DNA of 64,000 nucleotides, taken from the NCBI GenBank assembly GCA_020637855.1, contig JACKJR010000001.1:248001-312000 (forward strand). The letters are read 5' to 3'. How positions within the stretch are numbered: the stretch's first letter is position 1; the number at the start of each line of letters is the position of its first letter. This DNA comes from Rhodobiaceae bacterium (GTDB lineage Bacteria; Pseudomonadota; Alphaproteobacteria; Rhizobiales; Tepidamorphaceae). The translations under genes and the position numbers were made by a program. This document shows positions 8,295-15,929 of this stretch, one piece after another. The notes beneath the pieces were generated by a model that saw only the letters and a list, made by a program, of their open reading frames with translations, was not told the origin of the DNA and ran no database searches.

Positions 8295-8897
8295 CTAGCT
8301 CGCGGTCTCTAGCAGCGCAGTGCTGAGATCCCCGTAGCCCGTGAACCGTCTTTCGAAAGCAAGGCCCAAACGCTCTGCCGCAGCCTTCGCCTTTTCGGTC
8401 AGATCGTCGTCCTCGGTCTGGGCGAGAAACACCAGCTTCTCGTAATTGCCGAAATACATGTCCCGGAGCTCGGGATGGCGATCGAGGCCGAGCGGTTCGA
8501 TCAGGAATGTGTCGAAGTGCCGGGCCAGGAAGTCGGTCATGTAGAAGGCCGTCATGTCCCTGTCTTCCAGCTTCGTGAAGGCATCCATGCCCATGAAGAA
8601 CGCGAAGCAATGCGGTCCGATGATGCGTTCAACGCCGTGGCGCTCGCAGACCTTGTCGAGGTCGCCGCCCGTGCCGCAGTCGGCATAGCCGACGAAGATG
8701 CGCTCATATCCCTCACTGCGGGCCTTGCAGATCGCCTTGTCTATGGCCGGCGCGATCTTTTCGGGATGGTGATGATACATCGCCGGCAGGCATGTCAGCG
8801 AAAGATGGCCGAGCTTGAGCCTCTCGATGATATCGAGAACCTCCCGCGCGATCATTCCGCATGCGATAATACGGACCTGTTCGGGTTTCCCGTCCAT
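8295..8897 (-). CDS. DUF1638 family protein
   Basis: A 200-aa protein starting MDGKPEQVRIIACGMIAREV. The N-terminal IACG, the segment IFVGYADCGTGGDLD, and GPHCFAFF match the DUF1638 family, whose biochemical role is not established. Family members often sit next to corrinoid proteins and MttB-type methyltransferases, as here (the corrinoid protein lies 89 bases upstream on the same strand). Conserved Cys and His residues (ACG, DCGTGG, GPHC) suggest metal or cofactor binding. It could help corrinoid handling or demethylation, but that is inference only. Confidence 0.85.
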   Translation of the reverse strand: MDGKPEQVRIIACGMIAREVLDIIERLKLGHLSLTCLPAMYHHHPEKIAPAIDKAICKARSEGYERIFVGYADCGTGGDLDKVCERHGVERIIGPHCFAFFMGMDAFTKLEDRDMTAFYMTDFLARHFDTFLIEPLGLDRHPELRDMYFGNYEKLVFLAQTEDDDLTEKAKAAAERLGLAFERRFTGYGDLSTALLETAS

Positions 8898-8986
8898 TAT
8901 TCAGCAATATCACATAACGTGGCGAATTTCGTCGTGTTTCCTGCCGTGTGAAATGTCCTGGCGTGCCAGCTTCGATGCGCGCGCGA

Positions 8987-9682
8987 TCATGCCGGTCCGC
9001 GGTTGTGGCGGCGGCTGACCAGGGCCTTGGCCGTTTCCACGGCAACGGCGGCATCGCGGCAATAGGCGTCGGCACCGACGGCCTTGCCGAATTCCTCGTT
9101 CAGCGGAGCTCCGCCGACCAGCACGATCAGGTCGTCGCGGATTCCCTTTTCCTTCAGCGTGTCGACCACGACCTTCATGTAGGGCATGGTCGTCGTCAGC
9201 AGCGCCGACATGCCGAGAATGTCGGGCTGGTGCTCCTCGATCGCTTCCAGATACTTCTCGACCGGATTGTTGATGCCGAGGTCGATGACCTCGAAGCCGG
9301 CGCCTTCCATCATCATCGAGACAAGGTTCTTGCCGATGTCGTGGATGTCGCCCTTGACGGTGCCAATGACCATCTTGCCGACTTTCGGCGCGCCGGTTTC
9401 CGCCAGCAGCGGCCGCAGGATCGCCATGCCCGATTTCATCGCGTTGGCGCTGAGCAGGACCTCGGGCACGAACAGGATGCCGTCGCGGAAATCCTCGCCA
9501 ACGATACGCATGCCCTCGACCAGCGCCTTGGTGAGAACGTCGTAAGGTGCCCAGCCGCGACCCAGCAGAATCTGGACGCCCTCTTCGATCTCTTCTTTCA
9601 GGCCGTCATAGAGGTCATCGTGCATTTGCAGCACGAGTTCATCATCGGGAAGTTCGGACAGGACGATATCTTCGTCGGACAT
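8987..9682 (-). CDS. Corrinoid (B12-binding) methyl-carrier protein, MtbC/MtgC type
   Basis: A 231-aa methylotrophy-type corrinoid protein. An N-terminal helical cap (about 20-100) is followed by the Rossmann B12 domain with DIHDIGKN (the DxHxxG His that coordinates cobalt), GMSALLTTTMPYM and VGGAPLNEEF. The start MSDEDIVLSEL was chosen over an ATG 36 bases upstream that adds unconserved residues. It would accept a methyl group from the MttB-family protein encoded divergently (10009-11592) and pass it to the methyl-H4F methyltransferase (15930-16889). The C-terminus (SRRHNRGPA) is short and basic, recalling the Arg-rich tails on partner proteins. Confidence 0.93.
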   Translation of the reverse strand: MSDEDIVLSELPDDELVLQMHDDLYDGLKEEIEEGVQILLGRGWAPYDVLTKALVEGMRIVGEDFRDGILFVPEVLLSANAMKSGMAILRPLLAETGAPKVGKMVIGTVKGDIHDIGKNLVSMMMEGAGFEVIDLGINNPVEKYLEAIEEHQPDILGMSALLTTTMPYMKVVVDTLKEKGIRDDLIVLVGGAPLNEEFGKAVGADAYCRDAAVAVETAKALVSRRHNRGPA

Positions 9683-10008
9683 TTTCTGCACACCGTTCCA
9701 AATAATTGCAGGCCGCATCCGGTATCCCGGCTACGACCGAAACCCACCCTGCCCGAATACGGACATAAGTGAAACCCGTTTTTCAACGTCGGTATAATGC
9801 TTTGTACGGCGTTGCCAGATAATCCGCCGACGACGCGGATACGCTGTTTTGCGACATGCATGTGTGATCGGCGTGTCGCGGGCAGCATAGCCACGGTCGC
9901 GTAAACGACGAAGCGCTGTTTGGTGCAGGAGTACTTTTGTATTTTGGAAAAGGAAGCCGCGCATGCCTGCCGTGGCAGGGCAAGCGCAGCAACACCCAGG
10001 AGACGGGA
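9683..10008. promoter_or_regulatory. Divergent promoter region between corrinoid protein and MttB-family genes
   Basis: A 326-bp gene-free region that must carry promoters for both directions. An inverted repeat ATCCGC (9822-9827) / GCGGAT (9835-9840) with a 7-base spacer is a candidate operator. AGGAG at 9998-10002 is the ribosome-binding site for the gene at 10009. No cobalamin riboswitch signature was seen. Confidence 0.5.
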
Positions 10009-11592
10009 ATGAGCGACGAACTGGTCGAGGGTCTAGACACGGGCGCACAGGGTCAGGAACGGCGCGGGCGGCGCGGTAGTGGCGGAGCCGAAGCGCGCCG
10101 CGCCAAAAGGTCCAGCCGTGGCGCGGGACTTTCCCTGCCGTTCATCGATCGCAAGATCGGCGTGTTCAATGTCGTTTCCGATGAAGGCCTGGAACTGATC
10201 GAGGCCAATGCAGACAAGGTGCTTGAGGAGATCGGCATCGAGTTCCGCGACGATCCGGAAGCGCTGGAGTTGTGGAAGGGGGCGGGCGCCGATATCGACG
10301 GCGAGCGTGTTCGCTTTCCCAAGGGACTTGTACGCGAACTGCTGAAGACGGCACCGGCTCAGTTCACGCAATACGCGCGCAATCCCGCCCGCAATGTCGA
10401 GATCGGCGGCAATAACACCGTCTTCGCGCCGGTCTATGGACCGCCCTTCATCGCTAATCTCGATGAAGGCCGCCGCTATGCCACGATCGAGGACTTCCGC
10501 AATTTCGTGAAGCTCGCCTACATGGCGCCGGCGATGCACCATTCCGGCGGTACGCTTTGCGAGCCGGTGGACATCGCGGTCAACAAGCGCCACCTCGACA
10601 TGCTCTATGCGCACATGCGGTTTTCCGACAAGCCCTATATGGGTTCGGTCACGCACCCCGAGCGCGCCGAGGACACCGTGTCGATGGCCAAGCTGATGTT
10701 CGGCGACGAATTCGTCGACAACAACTGCGTCACGATTTCGCTGATCAACGCCAACTCGCCGCTGGTCTTTGATTCAACCATGCTCGGCGCGCTCAAGGTC
10801 TATGCCCGCGCGGGGCAGGCGACGGTGATCTCACCGTTCATCCTTGCCGGCGCCATGAGCCCGGTGACCGTTGCCGGCACCCTGACGCAGATTCTCGCCG
10901 AAGCCAGCGTCGGCATGGCCTTCGCCCAGCTCTGCCGTCCGGGCGCTCCGGTCGTATTCGGCACGTTTGCCAGTTCGATCTCGATGCAGACCGGCGCCCC
11001 GACCTTCGGCACGCCGGAACCCGCGCTGGTTCTCTTCGGTGCCGCCGCGCTCGCGCGCCGTCTCAATGTCCCGTTCCGTTCCGGCGGTTCGCTTTGTGCC
11101 TCCAAGGTGCCGGACGCGCAGGCGGCTTATGAGAGCATGCAGACCATGTGGCCGACCATCATGGCCGGCACCAACTTCGTGCTGCACTCGGCCGGCTGGC
11201 TGGAAGGTGGGCTCGCCAGCTCCTACGAAAAGTTTGTCATGGACTGCGATCAGCTTGCCATGCTGCAGCGCTTTTCCTCCGGCATTGACCTGACGGAAAA
11301 CGGTCAGGCACTGTCGGCCATCGAGGAAGTCGGGCCCGGCAGCCACTATCTCGGCTGCGCCCATACGCAGGCGAATTTCGAGAGCGCCTTCTATCGTTCA
11401 CCGCTTGCCGACAACGGCTCGTTCGAACAGTGGGAGGCGGAAGGTTCGCTGCGTATCGAACAGCGCGCGAACACACTCTACAAGCGCTGGCTAAACGACT
11501 ACGAGGCACCGGCCATCGACCCCGGCGTCGATGAGGCGCTGACGGAGTTCGTCGAGCGCAAGAAGGCTTCGATGCCCGACGCCTTCGCTTGA
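10009..11592 (+). CDS. MttB-superfamily (non-pyrrolysine) amine:corrinoid methyltransferase
   Basis: A 527-aa member of the trimethylamine methyltransferase MttB family. AGGAG with a 6-base spacer supports this start. Typical segments are LIEANADKVLEEIGIEF, PLVFDSTMLGALKVYARAGQ and the C-terminal YKRWLNDYEAPAID. The frame is free of in-frame amber codons, so it is not a pyrrolysine enzyme. Pyl-less relatives include glycine betaine, proline betaine and carnitine methyltransferases, and with sarcosine, dimethylglycine and carnitine genes nearby glycine betaine is the likeliest substrate (inference). The first 45 residues are Arg/Gly-rich (RRGRRGSGGAEARRAKR) and precede the folded domain. Confidence 0.92.
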   Translation: MSDELVEGLDTGAQGQERRGRRGSGGAEARRAKRSSRGAGLSLPFIDRKIGVFNVVSDEGLELIEANADKVLEEIGIEFRDDPEALELWKGAGADIDGERVRFPKGLVRELLKTAPAQFTQYARNPARNVEIGGNNTVFAPVYGPPFIANLDEGRRYATIEDFRNFVKLAYMAPAMHHSGGTLCEPVDIAVNKRHLDMLYAHMRFSDKPYMGSVTHPERAEDTVSMAKLMFGDEFVDNNCVTISLINANSPLVFDSTMLGALKVYARAGQATVISPFILAGAMSPVTVAGTLTQILAEASVGMAFAQLCRPGAPVVFGTFASSISMQTGAPTFGTPEPALVLFGAAALARRLNVPFRSGGSLCASKVPDAQAAYESMQTMWPTIMAGTNFVLHSAGWLEGGLASSYEKFVMDCDQLAMLQRFSSGIDLTENGQALSAIEEVGPGSHYLGCAHTQANFESAFYRSPLADNGSFEQWEAEGSLRIEQRANTLYKRWLNDYEAPAIDPGVDEALTEFVERKKASMPDAFA

Positions 11593-11678
11593 AGCGAGGC
11601 GGGGGATCCCGTTTCCAAAGCGGCCTCGGTGCGGGGCCGCGGAATGCGGGAAGCCTTCGGCCTTAAGGACGGTGGCAG

Positions 11679-12386
11679 TTGAAACCTGATGACGTAGCCG
11701 AAGCGCTTGCGCCGTACGGGCTTGTCCTGCGCGGCGGCTTCGATCCGGATGCGAATGAAGCCGCCGACTTTCCTGCTGCAGCCAACGGCAGGCCTGCGGC
11801 GTCTGTCCTGCTGGTTGGCGGGGCAGGGGGCAGCTACTGGACGGCATTCTCGGCATGGCTGGAAACCCGCCAAGGCTTTGCCGATCCGCTGGATGTCTGG
11901 ACGAAGGAAACGGTTGCGCCCATCGCGGATGAATTCGGCGCTGTCGCCGTTTATCCCTTCGAGCCGCCATGGCAGCCGTTCCAGCGCTGGGCGCAGCGAG
12001 CGGAGAACGTATATGCCTCGCCGCTCGGTATCCTGATCCACCCCGACTACGGGCTGTGGCACGCCTACCGCGCGGCACTCATTTTTCCAGAACCGTTGGA
12101 ATTGGATGATCGAAAGGAGAGGGCGAGCCCGTGCGACGCCTGCGCGGACAAGCCGTGCTTGTCGGCTTGCCCGGTCGGAGCCTTTTCAGGATCGGCCTAT
12201 GACTTGTCCGCCTGTGCCGGGCATTTGGCTACGCCTGCCAGCCGCGATTGCCACCTGATCGGCTGCCGCGCCCGCGATGCATGTCCCGTGGGGCGGGACT
12301 ATCGCTATGGCGAGGCACAGCGGCGTTTTCACATGGCAGCCTTCACCCGCGCACGTGGCGTGGAGCCGATTATTCCAGAAGACTAG
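11679..12386 (+). CDS. Fe-S protein with QueG-like ferredoxin region
   Basis: A 235-aa protein with a TTG start preceded by AAGGAC. The C-terminal half holds two Cys clusters: CDACADKPCLSACPVGAF (a CxxC...CxxxCP 4Fe-4S motif, about 148-165) and ACAGHLA with CHLIGCRARDACPVG (about 175-206). These resemble the 4Fe-4S part of QueG-like ferredoxins. The N-terminal half has a GGAGGSYWTAF segment and no domain I can name. It lies 86 bases after the MttB-like gene on the same strand, so it could supply electrons for reductive reactivation of Co(II) corrinoid, but its homologues elsewhere may have unrelated roles. Confidence 0.7.
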   Translation: MKPDDVAEALAPYGLVLRGGFDPDANEAADFPAAANGRPAASVLLVGGAGGSYWTAFSAWLETRQGFADPLDVWTKETVAPIADEFGAVAVYPFEPPWQPFQRWAQRAENVYASPLGILIHPDYGLWHAYRAALIFPEPLELDDRKERASPCDACADKPCLSACPVGAFSGSAYDLSACAGHLATPASRDCHLIGCRARDACPVGRDYRYGEAQRRFHMAAFTRARGVEPIIPED

Positions 12387-12411
12387 TCGCACTACGGATG
12401 CGCGTCTCAAT

Positions 12412-12530
12412 CTCGCCCTTCGAGACGCTTCGGCTTTCAGCCTTGCTCCTCAGGGTGAGGTCGAAGGGAGCGGCTGCCATGAACCCACCCTCATCCTGAG
12501 GAGGTTGCGGAGCAACCGTCTCGAAGGGCG
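12412..12530. repeat. Intergenic inverted-repeat element
   Basis: Arms TCGCCCTTCGAGACG (12413-12427) and CGTCTCGAAGGGCG (12517-12530) enclose CCTCAGGGTGAGG and CCTCATCCTGAGG. This is the layout of a widespread rhizobial intergenic repeat family. It lies between convergent genes. Confidence 0.7.
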
Positions 12531-12551
12531 GGGTGGGAACAACACCACTCA

Positions 12552-12656
12552 CCCGTCATACCCGGGCTCGACCCGGGTATCCAGGGCGGCACGCACTGCC
12601 AGTTGCTCCTGGATTGCCGGGTCAGACACGAGTGTCGCCCGGCAATGACGGAGAGA
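12552..12656. repeat. Tandem palindromic intergenic repeats
   Basis: Two palindromes sit side by side: one around ATACCCGGG / CCCGGGTAT (about 12558-12581), and one with ATTGCCGGG / CCCGGCAAT arms (about 12613-12646). Both are typical alphaproteobacterial intergenic repeats. They separate the convergent Fe-S protein and homocysteine methyltransferase genes. Confidence 0.7.
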
Positions 12657-12672
12657 CTGTATGGGGCTTGCT

Positions 12673-13680
12673 TTACCCCCGGCGGCGGCGGGTGCGGCGT
12701 CCACCACCATCCGCTGCCTCGTTCGGCGGCGCCTGCAACGGGCCGATGTCGGCGGTGACGGTCTCCAGCGTCGGCTTCTTGCCGGCGGCATGTGCGTCCA
12801 GCGCTGCCCGCATCGCCTTGAGATGTTCCGGCGCGGTGCCGCAGCAGCCGCCGATGATCCGTGCGCCGGCATCGATCGCCATATGCGCGTAGCGCGCCAT
12901 CAGGTCAGGCGTGCCGGTATACTCGACCTTGTCGCCCCTGACCTGCGGGATGCCGCAATTGGCCTTGGCGACGATGATCGGCGCGATACCGTGCCGCGCG
13001 GCATCCATGCCAAGTACACTCATCAGCAGGTCGGAAGCGCCGACGCCGCAATTGGCGCCGATGGCGATGGGCTTCTGCGGGAACGAGTTCGCCAGCGCCA
13101 CAAGTTCCTCCGGCTTGATACCCATCATGGTACGACCGGCGGTGTCGAAACTGGCGGTGAAGACATAGGGCATGCCGAGGTCGATCGCAGCCATCGCCGC
13201 GGCGCGGATTTCCTCCGCCGCCGACATGGTCTCGATCCACACGACATCGACACCGCCTTCCTTCAGGCCCGCGATCTGCTCCTTGAAAACTTCGCGTGCG
13301 TCTTCTTCCGTTAGCGGCCCGAGCGGCGCGAACAGGTCGCCCGTCGGGCCGACCGAACCGGCAACCACGATGGGCCGTCCGGTGTTATCTGCCTCTTCGC
13401 GCGCAAGCTCTGCGGCGCGCTTGTTCAGTGCGTGCACCTTGTCCTGCATGTTGTGCAGCATGAGGCGGCGCGCGTTGCAGCCGAAGGTGTTGGTCAGGAT
13501 GATGTCCGACCCGGCGTCGAGGAACCACTTGTGCAGCGTGCGAACGCGATCTGGATGCTGCTCAATCCACATCTCCGGCGCGTCACCGGAGGTCAGGCCC
13601 ATCTCGAACAGATTGGTGCCCGTGGCACCGTCCGCGAGCAGAACGCCTTTGTCTTCAAGCAGTTTCGCCAGATCGGCCAT
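12673..13680 (-). CDS. Homocysteine S-methyltransferase family protein (betaine-homocysteine type)
   Basis: A 335-aa protein whose ATG at 13680 follows AAGGAGAG. It has the pterin-independent homocysteine methyltransferase fold: LLADGATGTNLFEMGL near the N-terminus, TNTFGCNARRL, GANCGVG (first zinc Cys) and GGCCGT (paired zinc Cys). The family moves methyl groups from betaine or S-methylmethionine to homocysteine. With its neighbours, betaine is the likely donor (S. meliloti BmtA is a comparable enzyme). The C-terminus is an Arg/Gly tail (GGGRRTRRRRG) shared in character with partner proteins of the island. It is divergent from the MetV/MetF operon across a 207-bp gap. Confidence 0.88.
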   Translation of the reverse strand: MADLAKLLEDKGVLLADGATGTNLFEMGLTSGDAPEMWIEQHPDRVRTLHKWFLDAGSDIILTNTFGCNARRLMLHNMQDKVHALNKRAAELAREEADNTGRPIVVAGSVGPTGDLFAPLGPLTEEDAREVFKEQIAGLKEGGVDVVWIETMSAAEEIRAAAMAAIDLGMPYVFTASFDTAGRTMMGIKPEELVALANSFPQKPIAIGANCGVGASDLLMSVLGMDAARHGIAPIIVAKANCGIPQVRGDKVEYTGTPDLMARYAHMAIDAGARIIGGCCGTAPEHLKAMRAALDAHAAGKKPTLETVTADIGPLQAPPNEAADGGGRRTRRRRG

Positions 13681-13887
13681 CGAAATTCTCTCCTTGTCGC
13701 CCCGAGTGGGCGATAGGTCATGATACACTTCGCTTGCACAGGTCAATCCCCCTCCCGATTCCGGAATTTTTCGGAGTGCTGATTTGCGCAGTCGCAATCA
13801 TGTCATGCGCTGTCGTCGCAAAGACAATAGAATTGCATTGCTGGTTCCATGATCCGCCGATGCTTTTCAAGCAAGAGGGCAGCGCTG

Positions 13888-14187
13888 ATGGCGCAACGCA
13901 TCATTCTCTATTGGCGGGACATTCCCGCCCAGGTCATCGTTCGCAAGGGCCGCGCCAATGCCAAGCGCGAAATGCCCGAACGCTTCGGTGTCGCCATCGA
14001 CGCCTGCGCCATGCGTATCGGTGCAAAGGACTCCGATGCCTACCTCGCCGAGTGGCGCAAGGGCGAGCCGGAAGAGGTCGGCGACGACCTTGAAGCCGAA
14101 GCCCAGTCCGCGATGGACGAGCTTGATGCGCGCTATGATCGCGAGACCCTGAAGCGCGTTGTCTCTACCGAAGGCTGGGACCGCTGA
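13888..14187 (+). CDS. Small Virulence_fact family protein
   Basis: A 99-aa protein (MAQRIILYWRDIPAQVIVRKG) with GAGGG upstream. It resembles the small Pfam Virulence_fact family, often encoded immediately before MTHFR C-terminal domain genes in Alphaproteobacteria. No catalytic motif is evident. It is soluble and strongly acidic in its second half (EEVGDDLEAEAQ). Only one base separates its stop from the next start, so it is coupled to the MetV-like gene and may be an assembly or accessory factor for that complex (inference). Confidence 0.75.
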   Translation: MAQRIILYWRDIPAQVIVRKGRANAKREMPERFGVAIDACAMRIGAKDSDAYLAEWRKGEPEEVGDDLEAEAQSAMDELDARYDRETLKRVVSTEGWDR

Positions 14188-14188
14188 C

Positions 14189-14740
14189 ATGGCCGCCGCA
14201 AAACCCGCCGCCACGAACACGGCCTACAAGCCCGAAGGCGTTTCCGGCATTCACCGTGCGCGTTCGCGCTACACGATCCGCCTGTGGTCGGTGCGCAATG
14301 CGCGGCTGCTGGAATGGTTCTACGCCCGCTTCGCCGATACGCTACTCGGCCTGCACTGGTTCTGGCAGGCGGTTGGCTACAAGCGTGCCGAGCGCCCCGT
14401 TAAGGCGGTCGAGAAATTCACCAAGTCGATCCTGTTCGATTGCCGCATGTGCGGCCAGTGCGCGCTGTCATCTACAGGCATGTCGTGTCCGATGAATTGC
14501 CCCAAGAGCCTGCGCAACGGCCCATGCGGCGGCGTGAGGGACAATGGCAATTGCGAGGTCGAGCCGGATATGCCCTGCGTGTGGGTGCAGGCCTGGCGGG
14601 GCTCGCAGCGGATGAAGACCGGTGACAAGATCCTCAACGTGCAGAAGCCGGTCGACAATTCGCTTCGCAATACTTCCTCATGGCTGCGGGTTACGGCACA
14701 GGCCGCAGCCGATCGCGACAAGGCGGGGACAGGCGCATGA
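14189..14740 (+). CDS. MetV-like (MTHFR C-terminal domain) Fe-S protein
   Basis: A 183-aa protein with a Cys-rich core from about residue 86: CRMCGQC, then CPMNCPKSLRNGPCGG, then GNCEVEPDMPCVW. This matches the methylene-tetrahydrofolate reductase C-terminal domain, the MetV component of acetogen MetVF reductases. The N-terminal 80 residues are basic and aromatic without clear membrane spans. It overlaps metF by ATGA, which indicates a stoichiometric partner. In this setting the pair would probably oxidise methyl-H4F arising from demethylation rather than reduce methylene-H4F (inference). Confidence 0.85.
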   Translation: MAAAKPAATNTAYKPEGVSGIHRARSRYTIRLWSVRNARLLEWFYARFADTLLGLHWFWQAVGYKRAERPVKAVEKFTKSILFDCRMCGQCALSSTGMSCPMNCPKSLRNGPCGGVRDNGNCEVEPDMPCVWVQAWRGSQRMKTGDKILNVQKPVDNSLRNTSSWLRVTAQAAADRDKAGTGA

Positions 14741-15843
14741 GCCCGGCATCTAATCCTGACGACGAAATCCCCGGTCATCCCGAGGCTCTTCTCCCGGAAC
14801 TGCCTGGTCATTCCTCGCGCGGGCGTCTTGAGCGTGTCCTGCGCCGTGGCGAGTTTGCTGTTACGGCCGAACTCAATCCTCCGGACTCCGCCGACCCTGA
14901 AGAGGTCTACGAGCGCGCTGCCGTGTTCGAAGGCTGGGTCGACGGCATCAACGCGACGGACGGGTCCGGTGCCAACTGCCACATGTCCTCGGTCGGCATC
15001 TGCGCCCTGCTGACGCGTATGGGCTATGCGCCGATCATGCAGATCTCCTGCCGCGACAGGAACCGCATTGCCATTCAGGGCGACGTGCTCGGTGCGTCCG
15101 CCATGGGTGTGGCCAACATCCTGTGCCTGACCGGCGACGGCGTGCAGGCAGGCGACCAGCCCGGCGCCAAGCCTGTGTTCGATTTCGACTGCATGTCGTT
15201 GCTGGAAACAGTGCGTTCCATGCGCGATGAATCCAAGTTCCTGTCGGGCCGCAAGCTGACCACGCCGCCGAAGGTTTTTCTCGGTGCCGCGATCAACCCG
15301 TTCGCGCCGCCCTACGATTTCCGCCCCTACCGGCTGATGAAGAAGATCGCCGCCGGCGCCCAGTTCGTTCAGAGCCAGTACTGCTTCGATGTGCCGATGC
15401 TGAAAGCCTACATGGACAAGGTGCGTGATCTCGGCCTCGACGAGAAATGCTTCATCATGGTTGGGGTTGGTCCGCTGGCCTCTGCGCGCACGGCGAAATG
15501 GATCAGATCCAACGTGCCCGGCATCCACATTCCCGATTCTGTCATCGCGCGGATTGAAGGCGCGGAGAACCAGAAGAAGGAGGGTGAGAAAATCTGCATC
15601 GAGATCATGCAGGAAGTAAAGGAGATGCCCGGCGTCTCCGGCGTCCACGTAATGGCGTACCGGCAGGAGGAACTCGTCGCCGAGATCGTCGAGGAATCCG
15701 GCGTGCTCAAGGGCCGTCATCCTTGGCGCAAGGAAGCCCGCAAGGATGATGCGGTCGTTGCAGAACGCCTCGTTGAAATCCTCAATGAGGCCGACGCGTT
15801 GCCGGAATCGATGGAACAACTCTCCGAAAGCGCAGGGGATTAG
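14737..15843 (+). CDS. metF: Methylenetetrahydrofolate reductase
   Basis: A 368-aa MTHFR-fold flavoprotein: EFAVTAELNPPDSAD near residue 45, then GINATDGSGANCHMSS, ISCRDRNRIAIQGDVLGA and LCLTGDGVQAGDQPGA, and the QSQYCFDV motif. The gene overlaps the MetV-like gene by ATGA, so the two probably form a complex. It converts methyl-H4F and 5,10-methylene-H4F. The next gene, the methyl-H4F:corrinoid methyltransferase at 15930, would supply methyl-H4F. The N-terminal 30 residues are a low-complexity extension. Confidence 0.92.
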   Translation: MSPASNPDDEIPGHPEALLPELPGHSSRGRLERVLRRGEFAVTAELNPPDSADPEEVYERAAVFEGWVDGINATDGSGANCHMSSVGICALLTRMGYAPIMQISCRDRNRIAIQGDVLGASAMGVANILCLTGDGVQAGDQPGAKPVFDFDCMSLLETVRSMRDESKFLSGRKLTTPPKVFLGAAINPFAPPYDFRPYRLMKKIAAGAQFVQSQYCFDVPMLKAYMDKVRDLGLDEKCFIMVGVGPLASARTAKWIRSNVPGIHIPDSVIARIEGAENQKKEGEKICIEIMQEVKEMPGVSGVHVMAYRQEELVAEIVEESGVLKGRHPWRKEARKDDAVVAERLVEILNEADALPESMEQLSESAGD

Positions 15844-15866
15844 ATCTAACCCTTGTCGTTCGCGCA

Positions 15867-15890
15867 ATAAGGATATAAAGATATCCTTAT
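15867..15890. promoter_or_regulatory. Perfect 10-bp inverted repeat upstream of the methyl-H4F methyltransferase
   Basis: ATAAGGATAT (15867-15876) and ATATCCTTAT (15881-15890) are exact complements around AAAG. An overlapping near-palindrome centred on GATATC spans 15873-15892 with one mismatched pair. Sited 39 bases before the ATG at 15930, it looks like an operator. ArsR-type regulators of methionine/SAH metabolism in Alphaproteobacteria are reported to use GATATC-centred palindromes, but this assignment is from memory and uncertain. Confidence 0.6.
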
Positions 15891-15929
15891 ATTGTTATCA
15901 ACCAGATCGTCGAAAGATACAAACCCCAA

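Noticed and set aside
9683..10008. Cobalamin riboswitch near the corrinoid genes
   Set aside because: No B12-box-like core was found in this or other gaps of the island.
10009..11592. Pyrrolysine-encoding MttB
   Set aside because: The frame has no in-frame amber codon, and no pyl genes are present.
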